From positions 434,001 to 498,000 of the forward strand of contig NZ_JASVWF010000002.1 of assembly GCF_030286555.1 (NCBI RefSeq): DNA of 64,000 nucleotides, given 5' to 3'. The notes beneath the pieces are model-generated. The model made no database searches. It had not been told where the DNA came from and saw nothing but the letters and a program-made list of their open reading frames with translations. The position numbers and the translations under genes are program-made. Shown here piece by piece: positions 11,837 to 23,633 of the stretch; within the stretch, counting starts at the first letter, position 1, and the number at the start of each line of letters is the position of its first letter. This stretch comes from Actinomycetospora termitidis (lineage in GTDB: Bacteria > Actinomycetota > Actinomycetes > Mycobacteriales > Pseudonocardiaceae).

Positions 11837-12331
11837 ATGGCCGATGCACCCCGCGCCCGGCGTCTCGCCAAGCGGGTCGTCCAGATCGTCGCGTCGACGC
11901 TGGAGCACGAGGTCAAGGACCCGAGGCTCAAGCTGGTGACGATCACCGACGCGCGCCTCACCGCGGACCTGCGCGAGGCCACCGTCTACTACACGGTCTA
12001 CGGCGACGAGACCGACCGCACCGCGTCCGCGGCCGCCCTGGCGAGCGCGACCGGCGTCGTCCGCACCGCCGTCGGCCGCCAGACCGGGATCCGGCACACC
12101 CCGTCGATCACCTTCGTCCCCGACGCCGTCCCCGAGGGTGCCGCGCGCATGGAGGAACTGCTCGCGGGCGTGCGGGCGGCGGACGAGGAGGTCGCCTCCC
12201 TCGCCGCCGGCGCGGACTACGCCGGTGAGGCCGACCCGTACCGCAAGCCGCACGAGGACGACGACGAGGACGAGCTCGCCGAAGACCTCGTGGACGTCGA
12301 CGAGGACGACCTCGCCGAGGAGCGTTCCTGA
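11837..12331 (+). CDS. rbfA: Ribosome-binding factor A
   Basis: A 164-residue RbfA, a KH-type 30S maturation and cold-adaptation factor that acts near helix 1 of 16S rRNA. The N terminus ([16 protein letters not shown]), the central [21 protein letters not shown]-like strand region and the RTAVGR segment are typical. The C terminus is extended by about 35 residues of almost pure Asp/Glu (from residue 130). A GGAGG box precedes the ATG. Confidence 0.94.
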   Translation: MADAPRARRLAKRVVQIVASTLEHEVKDPRLKLVTITDARLTADLREATVYYTVYGDETDRTASAAALASATGVVRTAVGRQTGIRHTPSITFVPDAVPEGAARMEELLAGVRAADEEVASLAAGADYAGEADPYRKPHEDDDEDELAEDLVDVDEDDLAEERS

Positions 12332-12360
12332 CGACCTCGCTCGACGCCGGCCCCACCCGG

Positions 12361-13674
12361 GTGCTGTCGCTGTCCGCGGCCGCCCTGGTGGTGCTCGTGG
12401 CGGAGCCGCTCTACCTGCTGGTGGACACCGCCGTCGTCGGGCGACTCGGGGCCCTGCCCCTGGGTGCGCTCGCGGTGGGCGCGGTGGTGCTCGCTCAGGT
12501 GTCCTCGCTGGGCACGTTCCTGGCGTACGGGACGACCGCCCGGGCCGCGCGGGCGTTCGGCGCCGGTCGTCGGGACCGCGCGATCGCCGAGGGCGTGGCG
12601 GCGACGTGGCTGGCGGTGCTCGTCGGGGTCCTGGTGATCGTGGTCGGGCAGCTCGTCGCTCGTCCGGTTGCCGACGCGCTGGGCGGCGGCGGGGTCCTCG
12701 CCGACGAGGCGGTCGACTGGATGCGGATCGCCCTGTGCGGCGCCCCCGGCATCCTCGTCGCGATGGCCGGCAACGGCTGGATGCGCGGCGTGCAGTCGAC
12801 CCGGGCACCCGTCGTCGTCGTGCTGGCCGGCAACGGGGCGTCCGCGATCGCGTGCCCGATCCTGGTGCACGGCGCCGGCCTCGGGCTCGAGGGCTCGGCG
12901 ATCGCGAACGTCGGCGCGCAGACGATCGTGCTGCTGCTGTTCGTGGTCGCGTTGGTGCGCGAGGCCGTGCGCCTCGGCGTGACGGTGCGGCCGGTCCCGG
13001 CCGATCTGCGGGCGCAGCTGGGCCTCGGCCGCGACCTGCTGCTGCGCAGCCTCGCCTTCCAGGCGTGCTTCCTCTCGGCGACGGCGGTGTGCGCCCGGTT
13101 CGGCGCCGCGTCGGTCGCGGCCCACCAGGTCGTCCTGCAGCTGTGGACGTTCATGGCGACGGTGCTGGACTCGCTGGCGATCGCCGCCCAGCAGCTGGTC
13201 GGGGCGGCCCTGGGGGCGTCGGCGGCGTCGTCGGCGCGGACCGTCACCCGCCGCGTGACCTGGTACGGCCTGGCACTGGGCGTCGCCGCCGGCCTGGTGT
13301 TCGCGGCGCTCGCCGGGGTGCTGCCGCGGGTGTTCACCCCGGACGCCGAGGTGCTCGCCACCATCCCCGCCGCGTGGTGGTTCTTCGTGGCCCTGATGCC
13401 GGTCGCCGGGTTTGTGTTCGCGCTGGACGGGGTCCTGCTGGGCGCGGCGGACGCGGCGTTCCTGCGCCGGCTGACGCTGGGCTGCGCGCTGGTGGGCTTC
13501 CTCCCCGCCATCTGGGCCTCGCTGGCGTTCGGCTGGGGACTCGCCGGGGTCTGGGCGGGTTTGTCGCTGTTCATGCTCGGCCGGGCGGTCGGGGTGGGGC
13601 TCCGGGCCCGGGGCGACGCGTGGATGGTGACCGGGGCGAGCGGAGCGGCGGGGAGGGACCAGGACCGGGCGTGA
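12361..13674 (+). CDS. MATE family efflux transporter (DinF type)
   Basis: A MATE exporter of 437 residues with about 12 hydrophobic segments, expected to expel cationic or amphipathic compounds by sodium or proton antiport. The N-terminal AEPLYLLVDTAVVGRLG is the DinF-branch signature. The start is uncertain. GTG 12361 has no Shine-Dalgarno and leaves only about 12 residues before the first helix motif. An in-frame CTG at 12328 overlaps the rbfA stop and would add 11 residues. In M. tuberculosis a DHH phosphoesterase gene separates rbfA and dinF; it is absent here. Confidence 0.85.
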   Translation: MLSLSAAALVVLVAEPLYLLVDTAVVGRLGALPLGALAVGAVVLAQVSSLGTFLAYGTTARAARAFGAGRRDRAIAEGVAATWLAVLVGVLVIVVGQLVARPVADALGGGGVLADEAVDWMRIALCGAPGILVAMAGNGWMRGVQSTRAPVVVVLAGNGASAIACPILVHGAGLGLEGSAIANVGAQTIVLLLFVVALVREAVRLGVTVRPVPADLRAQLGLGRDLLLRSLAFQACFLSATAVCARFGAASVAAHQVVLQLWTFMATVLDSLAIAAQQLVGAALGASAASSARTVTRRVTWYGLALGVAAGLVFAALAGVLPRVFTPDAEVLATIPAAWWFFVALMPVAGFVFALDGVLLGAADAAFLRRLTLGCALVGFLPAIWASLAFGWGLAGVWAGLSLFMLGRAVGVGLRARGDAWMVTGASGAAGRDQDRA

Positions 13675-13681
13675 CCCGCCC

Positions 13682-13708
13682 CACCCGCCGTCGGGAAGGT
13701 GGCGGGTG
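13682..13708. terminator. Weak hairpin after MATE gene
   Basis: CACCCGCC (13682-13689) pairs with GGCGGGTG (13701-13708). It could end the long rimP-to-MATE transcript. Confidence 0.35.
13683..13697 (-). repeat. Dispersed 15-mer, copy 2
   Basis: Reverse complement of TTCCCGACGGCGGGT, intergenic between the MATE and SDR genes. Together with four flanking bases it matches the copy at 23577 over 19 bases. Confidence 0.6.
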
Positions 13709-13752
13709 CAGGATGGGGCGTCTACCGATCAGTACCCGGAGGTCCGCCTGCC

Positions 13753-14514
13753 ATGACCGCTCCCACCACCCGTGTCGCCGTCGTCACCGGTGCCGCCCGC
13801 GGACTCGGTGCCGCGACCGCGCTGCGTCTGGCCGCCGACGGTCTGGCCGTCGCGGTGATCGACCTCGACGAGTCCGCTGCCAAGGGCACCGCGGACGCGA
13901 TCACCGAGGCCGGTGGACGGGCGATCGCGGTCGGCGCGGACGTCTCGGACGCGGACGCGGTGAACGCCGCGGTCGAGCGGATCGTCGCCGAGCTCGGCCC
14001 GCCCACCGTGCTGATCAACAACGCCGGGATCACGCGGGACAACCTGCTGTTCAAGATGAGCGAGTCCGACTGGGACCAGGTCATGGGCGTGCACCTGCGC
14101 GGCTCGTTCCTGATGACCCGCGCGGTGCAGGGGCACATGGTCTCCGAGGGGTTCGGGCGGATCGTGAACCTGTCGTCGACCTCGGCGCTGGGCAACCGTG
14201 GCCAGGTCAACTACTCGGCGGCCAAGGCCGGGCTGCAGGGCTTCACCAAGACCCTGGCGATCGAGCTGGGCCGGTTCGGCATCACGGCCAACTGCGTCGC
14301 CCCGGGCTTCATCGCCTCGGAGATGACGAAGGCCACCGCGGAGCGCCTCGGGCAGGACTGGGACGAGTGGCAGGCCGCCCGCGCGAAGGAGATCCCGGTG
14401 CAGCGCGTCGGGGTCCCGGAGGACATCGCGAACATGGTCTCGTTCTTCGTCGACGAACGGGCCGGCTACGTGTCGGGCCAGGTCATCTACGTCGCGGGCG
14501 GTCCGAAGACCTGA
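13753..14514 (+). CDS. FabG-like SDR (3-oxoacyl-ACP reductase family)
   Basis: A 253-residue classical SDR with TGAARGLG, D41 after the second strand (VIDLDE), NNAG, active-site Ser of NLSSTSA, YSAAK and the PG motif (VAPGFIASEM). The C terminus (GYVSGQVIYVAGG) is the FabG tetramer segment. ATG 13753 has GGAGG ten bases upstream; upstream in-frame codons lack support. It is a single-gene unit within the translation region, so it may be either a fatty-acid reductase or a catabolic dehydrogenase. Confidence 0.85.
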   Translation: MTAPTTRVAVVTGAARGLGAATALRLAADGLAVAVIDLDESAAKGTADAITEAGGRAIAVGADVSDADAVNAAVERIVAELGPPTVLINNAGITRDNLLFKMSESDWDQVMGVHLRGSFLMTRAVQGHMVSEGFGRIVNLSSTSALGNRGQVNYSAAKAGLQGFTKTLAIELGRFGITANCVAPGFIASEMTKATAERLGQDWDEWQAARAKEIPVQRVGVPEDIANMVSFFVDERAGYVSGQVIYVAGGPKT

Positions 14515-14546
14515 GGCTGTCGGGGGGTCGTGCTCTCATCCTGCTC

Positions 14547-15245
14547 ATGAGCGGGACGTGGGACGCCGGAGCGGTTGCCTGGTTGCGCGAGATGCGGGAC
14601 CGGTGGCGCGCGGTCGGCGTGCTCGGGCTGCTCGAGGACGCCGTGGCCGCGGTATGGGAGCGCAATGTCGCCCGGCATGATCCGAGGGTCGCGGGGGACA
14701 CCGCCCTGACGCTCGGGCTGACGTCGTCGGAGAACCTGCGGTCGCGCCTGCTCGCCGCGGCTCCCGAGTGGGCGGAGCGCGACGTGCGGATCGCCGCGCC
14801 GTGGAACTCGCTCGTGCTGTCCCACCGGGAGGTGGCGCTGCACCTGATGAAGGCGCCGCCCGCGCACGACCCGCAGCCCGACTGGGCGGTGCTGCGCTGG
14901 CCCGGGGAGGTGCGCGGCGCCGCGGCGGCCGCGAACGGGGCGGGCTACGTGCCGCTCGGCGGGCAGCTGACGTTCGACGGCGTGCCCGCGCCGCGTCGCC
15001 CACATGAGCAGCCCGCGGGGCTGCGGCACGCCGTACTCGTCTGGACCGGAGATCCAGTCACCGCGACCACCTCGGGGTGGCTCGCCGTGCCGTGGGAGGG
15101 CGCGGGCGGCGCCGATCCTCCGGAGCGGTTCTGGCTCGCCGTGACGCCGGTGTGGCGGCACGGCCCCGACGACGTCCCGGCGCCGCCCCGGGTCCCGGCG
15201 GTGTCGATCCCGTTCAGCGTGCTCGGGGATGATGCCGGGCGATGA
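14547..15245 (+). CDS. Hypothetical protein overlapping truB
   Basis: A 232-residue protein I do not recognise. It has no membrane segment or signal peptide. The middle part (RDVRIAAPWNSLVLSHREVA) looks like a folded, conserved core, and the second half is rich in Trp, Pro and Val. Its stop overlaps the truB ATG by four bases (ATGA), so translation of truB is coupled to it. ATG 14547 is the only plausible start close to the coding core. Confidence 0.65.
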   Translation: MSGTWDAGAVAWLREMRDRWRAVGVLGLLEDAVAAVWERNVARHDPRVAGDTALTLGLTSSENLRSRLLAAAPEWAERDVRIAAPWNSLVLSHREVALHLMKAPPAHDPQPDWAVLRWPGEVRGAAAAANGAGYVPLGGQLTFDGVPAPRRPHEQPAGLRHAVLVWTGDPVTATTSGWLAVPWEGAGGADPPERFWLAVTPVWRHGPDDVPAPPRVPAVSIPFSVLGDDAGR

Positions 15246-16174
15246 ACGCCCGAACGTCGCAGCGCCGACAGAGCCCACCTCCTCCGCCCGGCCTGCTGGT
15301 CGTCGACAAGCCGGCCGGCTGGACCTCGCACGACGTCGTCGGCAAGGTGCGCCGCCTCGTGGGCACCCGCAAGGTCGGGCACGCCGGCACGCTCGACCCG
15401 ATGGCCACCGGCGTGCTCGTGCTCGGCGTGGAGCGGGCGACCAAGCTGCTCGGGCACCTGGCGCTGGACACCAAGACCTACCTGGCCACGATCCGGCTCG
15501 GTGCGGCGACCACCACGGACGACGCCGAGGGCGAGGTCGTCTCCACGGCCGACGCGAGCGGGGTGGACGAGGCCGCGGTCGATGCCGGTGTCGCGGCACT
15601 GACCGGCGACATCGAGCAGGTGCCGAGCTCGGTCTCCGCGATCAAGGTGGACGGGCGGCGGGCCTACGAGCGGGCGCGGGCCGGCGAGGAGGTCACGCTG
15701 GCGGCCCGGCCGGTGCGGGTCGGGCGGTTCGACGTCCTCGTACGGCGCCCCGGGGACGCGGTGCTCGACCTCGACGTGCTGGTCGACTGCTCGTCGGGCA
15801 CCTACGTGCGGGCGCTGGCCCGGGACCTGGGCGCGGGCCTCGGGGTCGGGGGACATCTCACGGCCCTGCGCCGCACGCGCGTCGGCCCGTTCACCCTCGA
15901 GCACGCCCGCGACGTGGACACACTCGTCGCCGAGGCGGAGGGCGAGGCGGGCCGGGCGAGCCTGTCGCTGGACCTCGACGCCGCCACGGCCACCGCCTTC
16001 CCACGGCGCGACGTCGACGCCGCGGAGGCGGCCGACCTCGCCCACGGCCGCCCGCTGCCGCCCGGTGGCGCGCCGGGGACGTCCGCGGTGTTCGGCCCGG
16101 ACGGGCACGTGATCGGGCTGGTCGCCGACTCCGAGGGCCGGGCCCGCCCGGTCCTGGTGCTCGCGCCGGCGTGA
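15242..16174 (+). CDS. truB: tRNA pseudouridine(55) synthase TruB
   Basis: A 310-residue TruB that makes pseudouridine 55 in the T loop of tRNA. The catalytic aspartate is D52 in GHAGTLDPMATGVL. The YLATIRLG, KVDGRRAYERAR and CSSGTYVRALARDLG motifs are all present, and a PUA-like C-terminal domain (about residues 240-310) follows. The N terminus is extended by a Pro/Arg-rich stretch of about 15 residues. Confidence 0.95.
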   Translation: MNARTSQRRQSPPPPPGLLVVDKPAGWTSHDVVGKVRRLVGTRKVGHAGTLDPMATGVLVLGVERATKLLGHLALDTKTYLATIRLGAATTTDDAEGEVVSTADASGVDEAAVDAGVAALTGDIEQVPSSVSAIKVDGRRAYERARAGEEVTLAARPVRVGRFDVLVRRPGDAVLDLDVLVDCSSGTYVRALARDLGAGLGVGGHLTALRRTRVGPFTLEHARDVDTLVAEAEGEAGRASLSLDLDAATATAFPRRDVDAAEAADLAHGRPLPPGGAPGTSAVFGPDGHVIGLVADSEGRARPVLVLAPA

Positions 16175-16292
16175 GGCGGCGCCGAGGGCGACATGACGCA
16201 GGTCCGGGCGCCGCGGGAGCTGCGTGACGTCGCACTCGCGGCCGGACGCCACGCGGAGGTGACGGTGGCCCGGCCGTCGGGAACCCGGGGAC

Positions 16293-16315
16293 GCGCGCCC
16301 GTAGTCTGGGCGCGC
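16293..16315 (+). promoter_or_regulatory. Hairpin and -10 candidate before ribF
   Basis: GCGCGCCC (16293-16300) and GGGCGCGC (16308-16315) flank GTAGTCT, which holds a TAGTCT -10 candidate (16302-16307). The ribF GTG lies 50 bases after the -10 box. The remaining truB-ribF gap shows no gene I can support. Confidence 0.35.
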
Positions 16316-16356
16316 ACCCGACGAGACCGCACACGCACAGGAGAGGCGCGACGCAC

Positions 16357-17298
16357 GTGCAACGTTGGCGCGGTCGAGACGGCGTCCCCCCCGGCTGGGG
16401 CCGCTGCGTGGTGACGATCGGCGTGTTCGACGGTGTGCACCGCGGCCACCAGCAGCTGATCGGGCACGCGGTGGAGCGGGCCCGGGAGCTGGGCGGGCTG
16501 CCGACCACCCTGATCACCTTCGACCCGCACCCGAGCGAGGTCCTCCGCCCGGGCACGCACCCCGCGCAGCTGACCACACTGGCCCGGCGCGCCGACCTGG
16601 TCGCCGAGCTCGGGGTCGACGCCTTCTGGGTGCTGCCGTTCACCCCGGAGTTCGCCCGGGTCGAGCCGGACGAGTTCGTGCACGAGCTGCTGGTGGACCG
16701 GCTGCACGCGTCCGCGGTGGTGGTCGGGAAGAACTTCACCTACGGCTACCGCGCGGCCGGGGACGTCCCCGAGCTGGAGCGGCTCGGGGCGCGGTTCGGG
16801 TTCGAGGCGATGGGGCTGGACCTGATGGCCGACGGCGACCGGGGCCGCACCGTGACCTTCTCCTCGACCTACATCCGCAGCTGCATCGCCGCCGGCGACG
16901 TCGAGGCCGCCGCCGACGCCCTGGGGCGGCCGCACCGGGTCGAGGGCGTCGTGGTCAAGGGCGACCAGCGGGGACGCGAGCTCGGCTACCCGACGGCGAA
17001 CGTCGCCCCGACGGCCCACGCGGCGATCCCGGCCGACGGGGTGTACGCGGGCTGGTTCGTCCGCGACGAGCAGCGGTGGCCGACGGCGGTCTCGGTCGGG
17101 ACCAACCCCACCTTCTCCGGGCAGGTCCGCACGGTCGAGGCGTTCGTGCTGGACCACTCCGAGGACCTCTACGGGCAGCGGGTCGGCGTCGAGTTCGTCG
17201 GCCGGGTCCGCGGGATGGAGCGCTTCGACTCGATCGAGGAACTGATCACCGCGATGGACTCCGACGTGGCCACGACGCGGAAGCTGCTCGGTCTCTGA
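16357..17298 (+). CDS. ribF: Bifunctional riboflavin kinase/FAD synthetase
   Basis: A 313-residue RibF that phosphorylates riboflavin to FMN and adenylylates FMN to FAD. The N-terminal nucleotidyltransferase domain carries GVFDGVHRGHQQL, FDPHPSEVL and, later, TFSSTYIRS. The C-terminal riboflavin kinase domain (from about residue 185) carries GYPTANV and DGVYAGW. The GTG start has AGGAGAGG 13 bases upstream. It abuts thpR. Confidence 0.95.
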   Translation: MQRWRGRDGVPPGWGRCVVTIGVFDGVHRGHQQLIGHAVERARELGGLPTTLITFDPHPSEVLRPGTHPAQLTTLARRADLVAELGVDAFWVLPFTPEFARVEPDEFVHELLVDRLHASAVVVGKNFTYGYRAAGDVPELERLGARFGFEAMGLDLMADGDRGRTVTFSSTYIRSCIAAGDVEAAADALGRPHRVEGVVVKGDQRGRELGYPTANVAPTAHAAIPADGVYAGWFVRDEQRWPTAVSVGTNPTFSGQVRTVEAFVLDHSEDLYGQRVGVEFVGRVRGMERFDSIEELITAMDSDVATTRKLLGL

Positions 17299-17820
17299 GT
17301 GCGGCTGTTCGTCGCCGTCCTCCCGGACGAGGCCGCGAACGCGGCGGCGGACACCGACCTCGAGCTCGCCCTGCGGCGCGATCCCCACGGCGGCCGGTGG
17401 CGGGCGGTCGCGCGGGAGCGCCGGCACGTGACCCTGCGCTTCCACGCCGATGCCGATCCCGACGAGGTCGCGGCCGAGCTGGGGGAGCGTCTCGCCGGTG
17501 GTGAGCGGCCGGCCCTGCGGTGCGCCGGAGCGGGGAGGTTCGGCACCGCGCTGTGGCTCGGGGTCGAGACCGTCGGTGCCGCGGCCGCCTGGGACCGCCT
17601 GCTGGTCGCGGCCGGCGCGGACCCCGCCGAGCACGTCGCGCACCTCACGGTCGCCCGCGCCCGCGGCCGGTCGCCCTCCGTCCCGCCCGGCCTTGCGGAG
17701 CACCGTGGACCCGTGTGGACGCCCGACGAGGTCGTGGTCGTCGCGAGCGGAACGCCCTACCGGGTGGTGGCGAGGTTCCCGCTGGTGGGCGGGGACGAGG
17801 CCGTCGGACCCGGCCGGTAG
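17299..17820 (+). CDS. thpR: RNA 2',3'-cyclic phosphodiesterase (2H family)
   Basis: A 173-residue 2H phosphoesterase of the ThpR/LigT type, which opens 2',3'-cyclic phosphates on RNA ends. Both catalytic HxT motifs are present: H43-V-T45 and H115-L-T117. The GTG start directly follows the ribF stop with no spacer. The location between ribF and rpsO fits RNA metabolism. Confidence 0.88.
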   Translation: MRLFVAVLPDEAANAAADTDLELALRRDPHGGRWRAVARERRHVTLRFHADADPDEVAAELGERLAGGERPALRCAGAGRFGTALWLGVETVGAAAAWDRLLVAAGADPAEHVAHLTVARARGRSPSVPPGLAEHRGPVWTPDEVVVVASGTPYRVVARFPLVGGDEAVGPGR

Positions 17821-17953
17821 ACTCGTCGACGATCCGGCTGCGGTCCGTGGCGGCCGGGTCCTCGGACGTGCCCCGACAGGGCGCACCGGGACGGCACACG
17901 GTACCGGGCGCACGAGCCCGGGTACGACGAAGAACACGAGGAGCACCACCGAC

Positions 17954-18223
17954 GTGGCCCTGACCACCGAGCAGAAGCGCTCGATCCTCTCCGAGTACGG
18001 CGTGCACACCACCGACACGGGTTCGCCCGAGGCCCAGGTGGCGCTGCTGACCCAGCGGATCATCCAGCTCACCGAGCACCTGAAGATGCACAAGCACGAC
18101 CACCACTCCCGCCGCGGCCTGCTGCTGCTGGTGGGCCGTCGCCGCCGGCTGCTGAAGTACGTGGCGTCGGTGGACATCTCGCGCTACCGGTCGTTGATCG
18201 AGCGTCTCGGCCTGCGCCGCTGA
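17954..18223 (+). CDS. rpsO: 30S ribosomal protein S15
   Basis: An 89-residue S15, the standard length, with [13 protein letters not shown], the [22 protein letters not shown] helix region and C-terminal [14 protein letters not shown]15 binds 16S rRNA early in 30S assembly. GTG 17954 has AGGAG about nine bases upstream. A 133-base leader separates it from thpR. Confidence 0.97.
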   Translation: MALTTEQKRSILSEYGVHTTDTGSPEAQVALLTQRIIQLTEHLKMHKHDHHSRRGLLLLVGRRRRLLKYVASVDISRYRSLIERLGLRR

Positions 18224-18229
18224 CATCCC

Positions 18230-18258
18230 GGGCCGCCCGCGATCATCGCGGGCGGCCC
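18230..18258. terminator. Hairpin between rpsO and pnp
   Basis: Perfect 14-base arms (18230-18243 and 18245-18258) form a GC-rich hairpin seven bases after the rpsO stop. In Escherichia coli too, a terminator separates rpsO and pnp. The remaining 182 bases before pnp could be a regulated leader. Confidence 0.75.
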
Positions 18259-18440
18259 GACCCACATCGGGACACCTGAACAACCGAGCCCCGCCCCGCG
18301 GCGGCTCGTCCGAACAGGCCCGGTCCTCGACAGTGGCTCCCGGAACGGGCGTTCCGGGCGCTTCGATCGAAGACCGGTCAGGTCGGTGGAGCCGCGGAGG
18401 CCGCGGGGACTCGTCATCCGAATCCCCCGGAGGGACACCC

Positions 18441-20771
18441 ATGGCGAACTCCGCCACCCCCGCCGCCGTCGACACCGAGACCGGGGTCCACGAGACCACG
18501 GCCGTGCTCGACAACGGCACGTACGGCACCCGCACGATCCGCTTCGAGTCCGGCCGGCTGGCCCGGCAGGCCGCCGGCGCCGTCGTCGCCTACCTCGACG
18601 AGGAGACGATGCTCCTCTCGGCGACGACCGCCTCGAAGCGCCCGAAGGACAACTTCGACTTCTTCCCGCTGACGGTGGACGTCGAGGAGCGCATGTACGC
18701 GGTCGGGCGCATCCCCGGCTCGTTCTTCCGCCGCGAGGGTCGTCCGTCGACCGACGCGATCCTCACCTGCCGCCTGATCGACCGGCCGCTGCGCCCGACG
18801 TTCGCCGCGAACCTGCGCAACGAGGTCCAGGTCGTCGTCACGGTCCAGAGCCTGGACCCGAAGGACCCCTACGACGTCCTCGCGATCAACGCCGCGTCGG
18901 CCTCCACCCAGATCTCCGGCCTGCCCTTCGAGGGTCCGGTCGGCGCCACCCGCGTCGCGCTGATCGACGGGCAGTGGGTCGCGTTCCCGACCTGGGACCA
19001 GCTCGAGCACGCCGTCTTCGACATGGTGATCGCCGGCTCGATCACCTCCGACGGCTCCGACGTCGCCATCTCGATGGTCGAGGCCGAGGCGACCGACAAG
19101 GCCGTCTCGCTCGTCGCCGGGGGCGCCCAGGCTCCCACCGAGGAGATCGTGGCCGCCGGCATGGAGGCCGCGAAGCCGTTCCTGCGCACCCTGTGCGAGG
19201 CGCAGCAGAACCTCTACACCTCGCTCGGGACGACCACGAAGGACTACCCGACCTTCCCGCCGTACCAGTCCGACGTCCTCGACGCCGTGACCTCCGCGGC
19301 GGGCGAGGACCTGGACAAGGCCCTCGCGATCGCGGGCAAGCAGGAGCGCGACACCGCCCAGGACGCCGTCAAGGAGCGCCTGGTCACCGAGCTCGCCCCG
19401 AAGTTCGAGGGTCGCGAGAAGGAGATCGGCGAGGCGTTCCGGTCGCTGACCAAGTCGACCGTCCGGAAGAAGATCCTCACCGAGGGCTTCCGCATCGACG
19501 GCCGCGGCGTCACCGACATCCGGCCGCTCGCCGCCGAGGTCGAGGTCATCCCGCGGGCGCACGGCTCGGCGCTGTTCGAGCGCGGCGAGACCCAGATCCT
19601 CGGCGTCACCACGCTGAACATGCTGCGCATGGAGCAGTCGATCGACTCCCTCACTCCGGAGACGACGAAGCGCTACATGCACCACTACAACTTCCCGCCG
19701 TTCTCCACCGGCGAGACCGGGCGCGTCGGCTCGCCGAAGCGCCGCGAGATCGGGCACGGCGCCCTGGCCGAGCGCGCGCTCGTGCCGGTCCTGCCGACCC
19801 GCGAGGAGTTCCCCTACGCGATCCGTCAGGTCTCCGAGGCCCTCGGCTCCAACGGGTCGACGTCGATGGGCTCGGTCTGCGCCTCGACGATGTCGCTGCT
19901 CAACGCCGGCGTGCCGCTGAAGGCGCCGGTCGCCGGCATCGCGATGGGCCTCGTGTCCGGCGAGGTCGACGGCAAGGAGACCTTCGTCGCCCTGACCGAC
20001 ATCCTCGGCGCCGAGGACGCGTTCGGTGACATGGACTTCAAGGTCGCCGGCACCAAGGACTTCGTGACGGCGCTGCAGCTCGACACGAAGCTCGACGGCA
20101 TCCCCTCCGAGGTGCTCGCCCAGGCGCTCACCCAGGCCCGCGGCGCCCGGCTCGCGATCCTCGACGTCATGGCCGAGGCCATCGACGCGCCCGACGAGAT
20201 GAGCGACTACGCGCCGCGCATCACCACGGTGAAGGTGCCGACCGACAAGATCGGCGAGGTCATCGGGCCGAAGGGCAAGATGATCAACTCGATCACCGAG
20301 GAGACCGGCGCCGACATCTCCATCGAGGACGACGGCACGATCTACGTCGGTGCGGCCGACGGGCCCAGCGCCCAGGCGGCGGTCGACAGGATCAACGCCA
20401 TCGCCAACCCGCAGATGCCGAAGATCGGCGAGCGCTACCTCGGCACCGTCGTCAAGACGGCCGCCTTCGGCGCGTTCGTCTCGCTGGTGCCGGGCCGTGA
20501 CGGCCTCGTCCACATCTCGAAGCTGGGCGGCGGCAAGCGGATCGGCAAGGTCGAGGACGTCGTGAACGTCGGTGACAAGATCCGCGTCGAGATCACCGAC
20601 ATCGACAACCGCGGCAAGATCAGCCTCCTGCCCGTCAAGGAGGAGGACGCCTCGAACGGCGCGGAGACCCCGGCCGACGGCGCCCCGCAGGGCACCGGCG
20701 CCGAGGGCGCGGGCGCCCCGCCCGCCGAGGAGGCGTCGGTGTCCGGCGCCATCGGCGGAGGCCGTTCCTGA
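18441..20771 (+). CDS. pnp: Polyribonucleotide nucleotidyltransferase
   Basis: A 776-residue PNPase, a phosphorolytic 3'-5' exoribonuclease. Two RNase PH domains (about 20-230 and 345-560), the KH domain (about 590-650, [18 protein letters not shown]) and the S1 domain (about 665-735) are in the usual order. The acidic Ala/Gly tail is typical of actinobacteria. ATG 18441 has GGAGGGA seven bases upstream; the in-frame extension to 18333 has no ribosome binding site and is not homologous. Confidence 0.97.
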   Translation: MANSATPAAVDTETGVHETTAVLDNGTYGTRTIRFESGRLARQAAGAVVAYLDEETMLLSATTASKRPKDNFDFFPLTVDVEERMYAVGRIPGSFFRREGRPSTDAILTCRLIDRPLRPTFAANLRNEVQVVVTVQSLDPKDPYDVLAINAASASTQISGLPFEGPVGATRVALIDGQWVAFPTWDQLEHAVFDMVIAGSITSDGSDVAISMVEAEATDKAVSLVAGGAQAPTEEIVAAGMEAAKPFLRTLCEAQQNLYTSLGTTTKDYPTFPPYQSDVLDAVTSAAGEDLDKALAIAGKQERDTAQDAVKERLVTELAPKFEGREKEIGEAFRSLTKSTVRKKILTEGFRIDGRGVTDIRPLAAEVEVIPRAHGSALFERGETQILGVTTLNMLRMEQSIDSLTPETTKRYMHHYNFPPFSTGETGRVGSPKRREIGHGALAERALVPVLPTREEFPYAIRQVSEALGSNGSTSMGSVCASTMSLLNAGVPLKAPVAGIAMGLVSGEVDGKETFVALTDILGAEDAFGDMDFKVAGTKDFVTALQLDTKLDGIPSEVLAQALTQARGARLAILDVMAEAIDAPDEMSDYAPRITTVKVPTDKIGEVIGPKGKMINSITEETGADISIEDDGTIYVGAADGPSAQAAVDRINAIANPQMPKIGERYLGTVVKTAAFGAFVSLVPGRDGLVHISKLGGGKRIGKVEDVVNVGDKIRVEITDIDNRGKISLLPVKEEDASNGAETPADGAPQGTGAEGAGAPPAEEASVSGAIGGGRS

Positions 20772-20815
20772 GCACGGAAGCACGGTCCCTCGCGACCGAG
20801 CACCCGGCCCCCGGC

Positions 20816-22851
<2,036 letters not shown>

Positions 22852-22868
22852 GGCCGCTCCCGATCCGT

Positions 22869-22916
22869 ACGAGCGGGCCGTTCGTCACGGTAGATCGTGA
22901 CGAACGGCCCGTTCGT
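22869..22916. terminator. Bidirectional terminator hairpin
   Basis: Arms of 21 bases (22869-22889 and 22896-22916) pair fully except for one G-U wobble around a 6-base loop. It lies between the convergent dapB and acetyltransferase genes. Confidence 0.8.
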
Positions 22917-22936
22917 GGTTTCAGGGGTGCCGCCGA

Positions 22937-23521
22937 TCAGAGCAGCGGCAGGCCCAGGTCCTCGGCGGTGGGACGCACGGCGAACTCGAGGTCCAGCGGG
23001 CCGCCGAGGCGCACCTCGCGCAGCGGGCGCCCGCCGGCGTCGAGGGTGCGGACGGTGCCGTCCGGCTCCCACCCCGCGCGGGCGTAGAAGGCGCGCGACG
23101 CCCGGTCGCGCTCCGGCACCCACGTGATCCCCCGCGTGGCGCCGCTCCCGTGCAGCGCCCCTGCCGCCGTCACCAGGAGCCGGCCCCCGTGCCCGCGACG
23201 GCCCCAGCGCGGCGAGACCAGCAGGGTCGCGACCAGACCGACGGACCCGGCGTCGTCGGGCAGGGCGCCGACCGCGTCGGCCAGGTCCTCCTCGGGCGCG
23301 GGGCCGGCGAGCGCGAAGCCCGCGACCGCGTCGCCCTCGGTGGCCACCAGGAGCCCGTCGGCCGCGCGCGCCCAGGCCGCGGCCACGGCCTCGTCGTCGA
23401 ACCCCTCGGTGAGGCCGGGCGGCAGGAAGGCGGCGTAGGCGGTCGTCCAGACCTCCCGTTGCACCGCGGTGACGGCCGGGGCGTCGTCGGGGGTCGCCGG
23501 GCGGACGTGCGCGATCGCCAT
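22937..23521 (-). CDS. GNAT family N-acetyltransferase
   Basis: A 194-residue GNAT acyltransferase. The acetyl-CoA loop is VSPRWGRRGHGGRLL (Q/RxxGxG/A type), followed by RDRASRAFYARAGW, the usual fourth motif. ATG 23521 is chosen because the conserved HVRPATPDDAPAV core begins there and a TAGTGT -10 box lies seven bases upstream, implying a leaderless message. The longer in-frame extension lacks homology features. Substrate unknown. Confidence 0.85.
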   Translation of the reverse strand: MAIAHVRPATPDDAPAVTAVQREVWTTAYAAFLPPGLTEGFDDEAVAAAWARAADGLLVATEGDAVAGFALAGPAPEEDLADAVGALPDDAGSVGLVATLLVSPRWGRRGHGGRLLVTAAGALHGSGATRGITWVPERDRASRAFYARAGWEPDGTVRTLDAGGRPLREVRLGGPLDLEFAVRPTAEDLGLPLL

Positions 23522-23528
23522 ACCCGCG

Positions 23529-23534
23529 ACACTA
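23529..23534 (-). promoter_or_regulatory. -10 box for leaderless acetyltransferase gene
   Basis: TAGTGT on the minus strand, seven bases before the ATG at 23521. GTGACC lies about 19 bases further upstream. Confidence 0.45.
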
Positions 23535-23576
23535 GGACAGGCGCTGGGACACCGGTCACGCCCCGACATCGACCCC

Positions 23577-23591
23577 ACCCGCCGTCGGGAA
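23577..23591 (-). repeat. Dispersed 15-mer, copy 3
   Basis: Reverse complement of TTCCCGACGGCGGGT, intergenic between the acetyltransferase and the carbonic anhydrase. Confidence 0.6.
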
Positions 23592-23633
23592 TGATCACTC
23601 CTGACGCATACGCCGAGAGAACAGGAGAGGCCG

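Noticed and set aside
16193-16414. 73-codon frame between truB and ribF
   Set aside because: No ribosome binding site, overlaps the ribF start, and the region carries a hairpin and -10 candidate instead.
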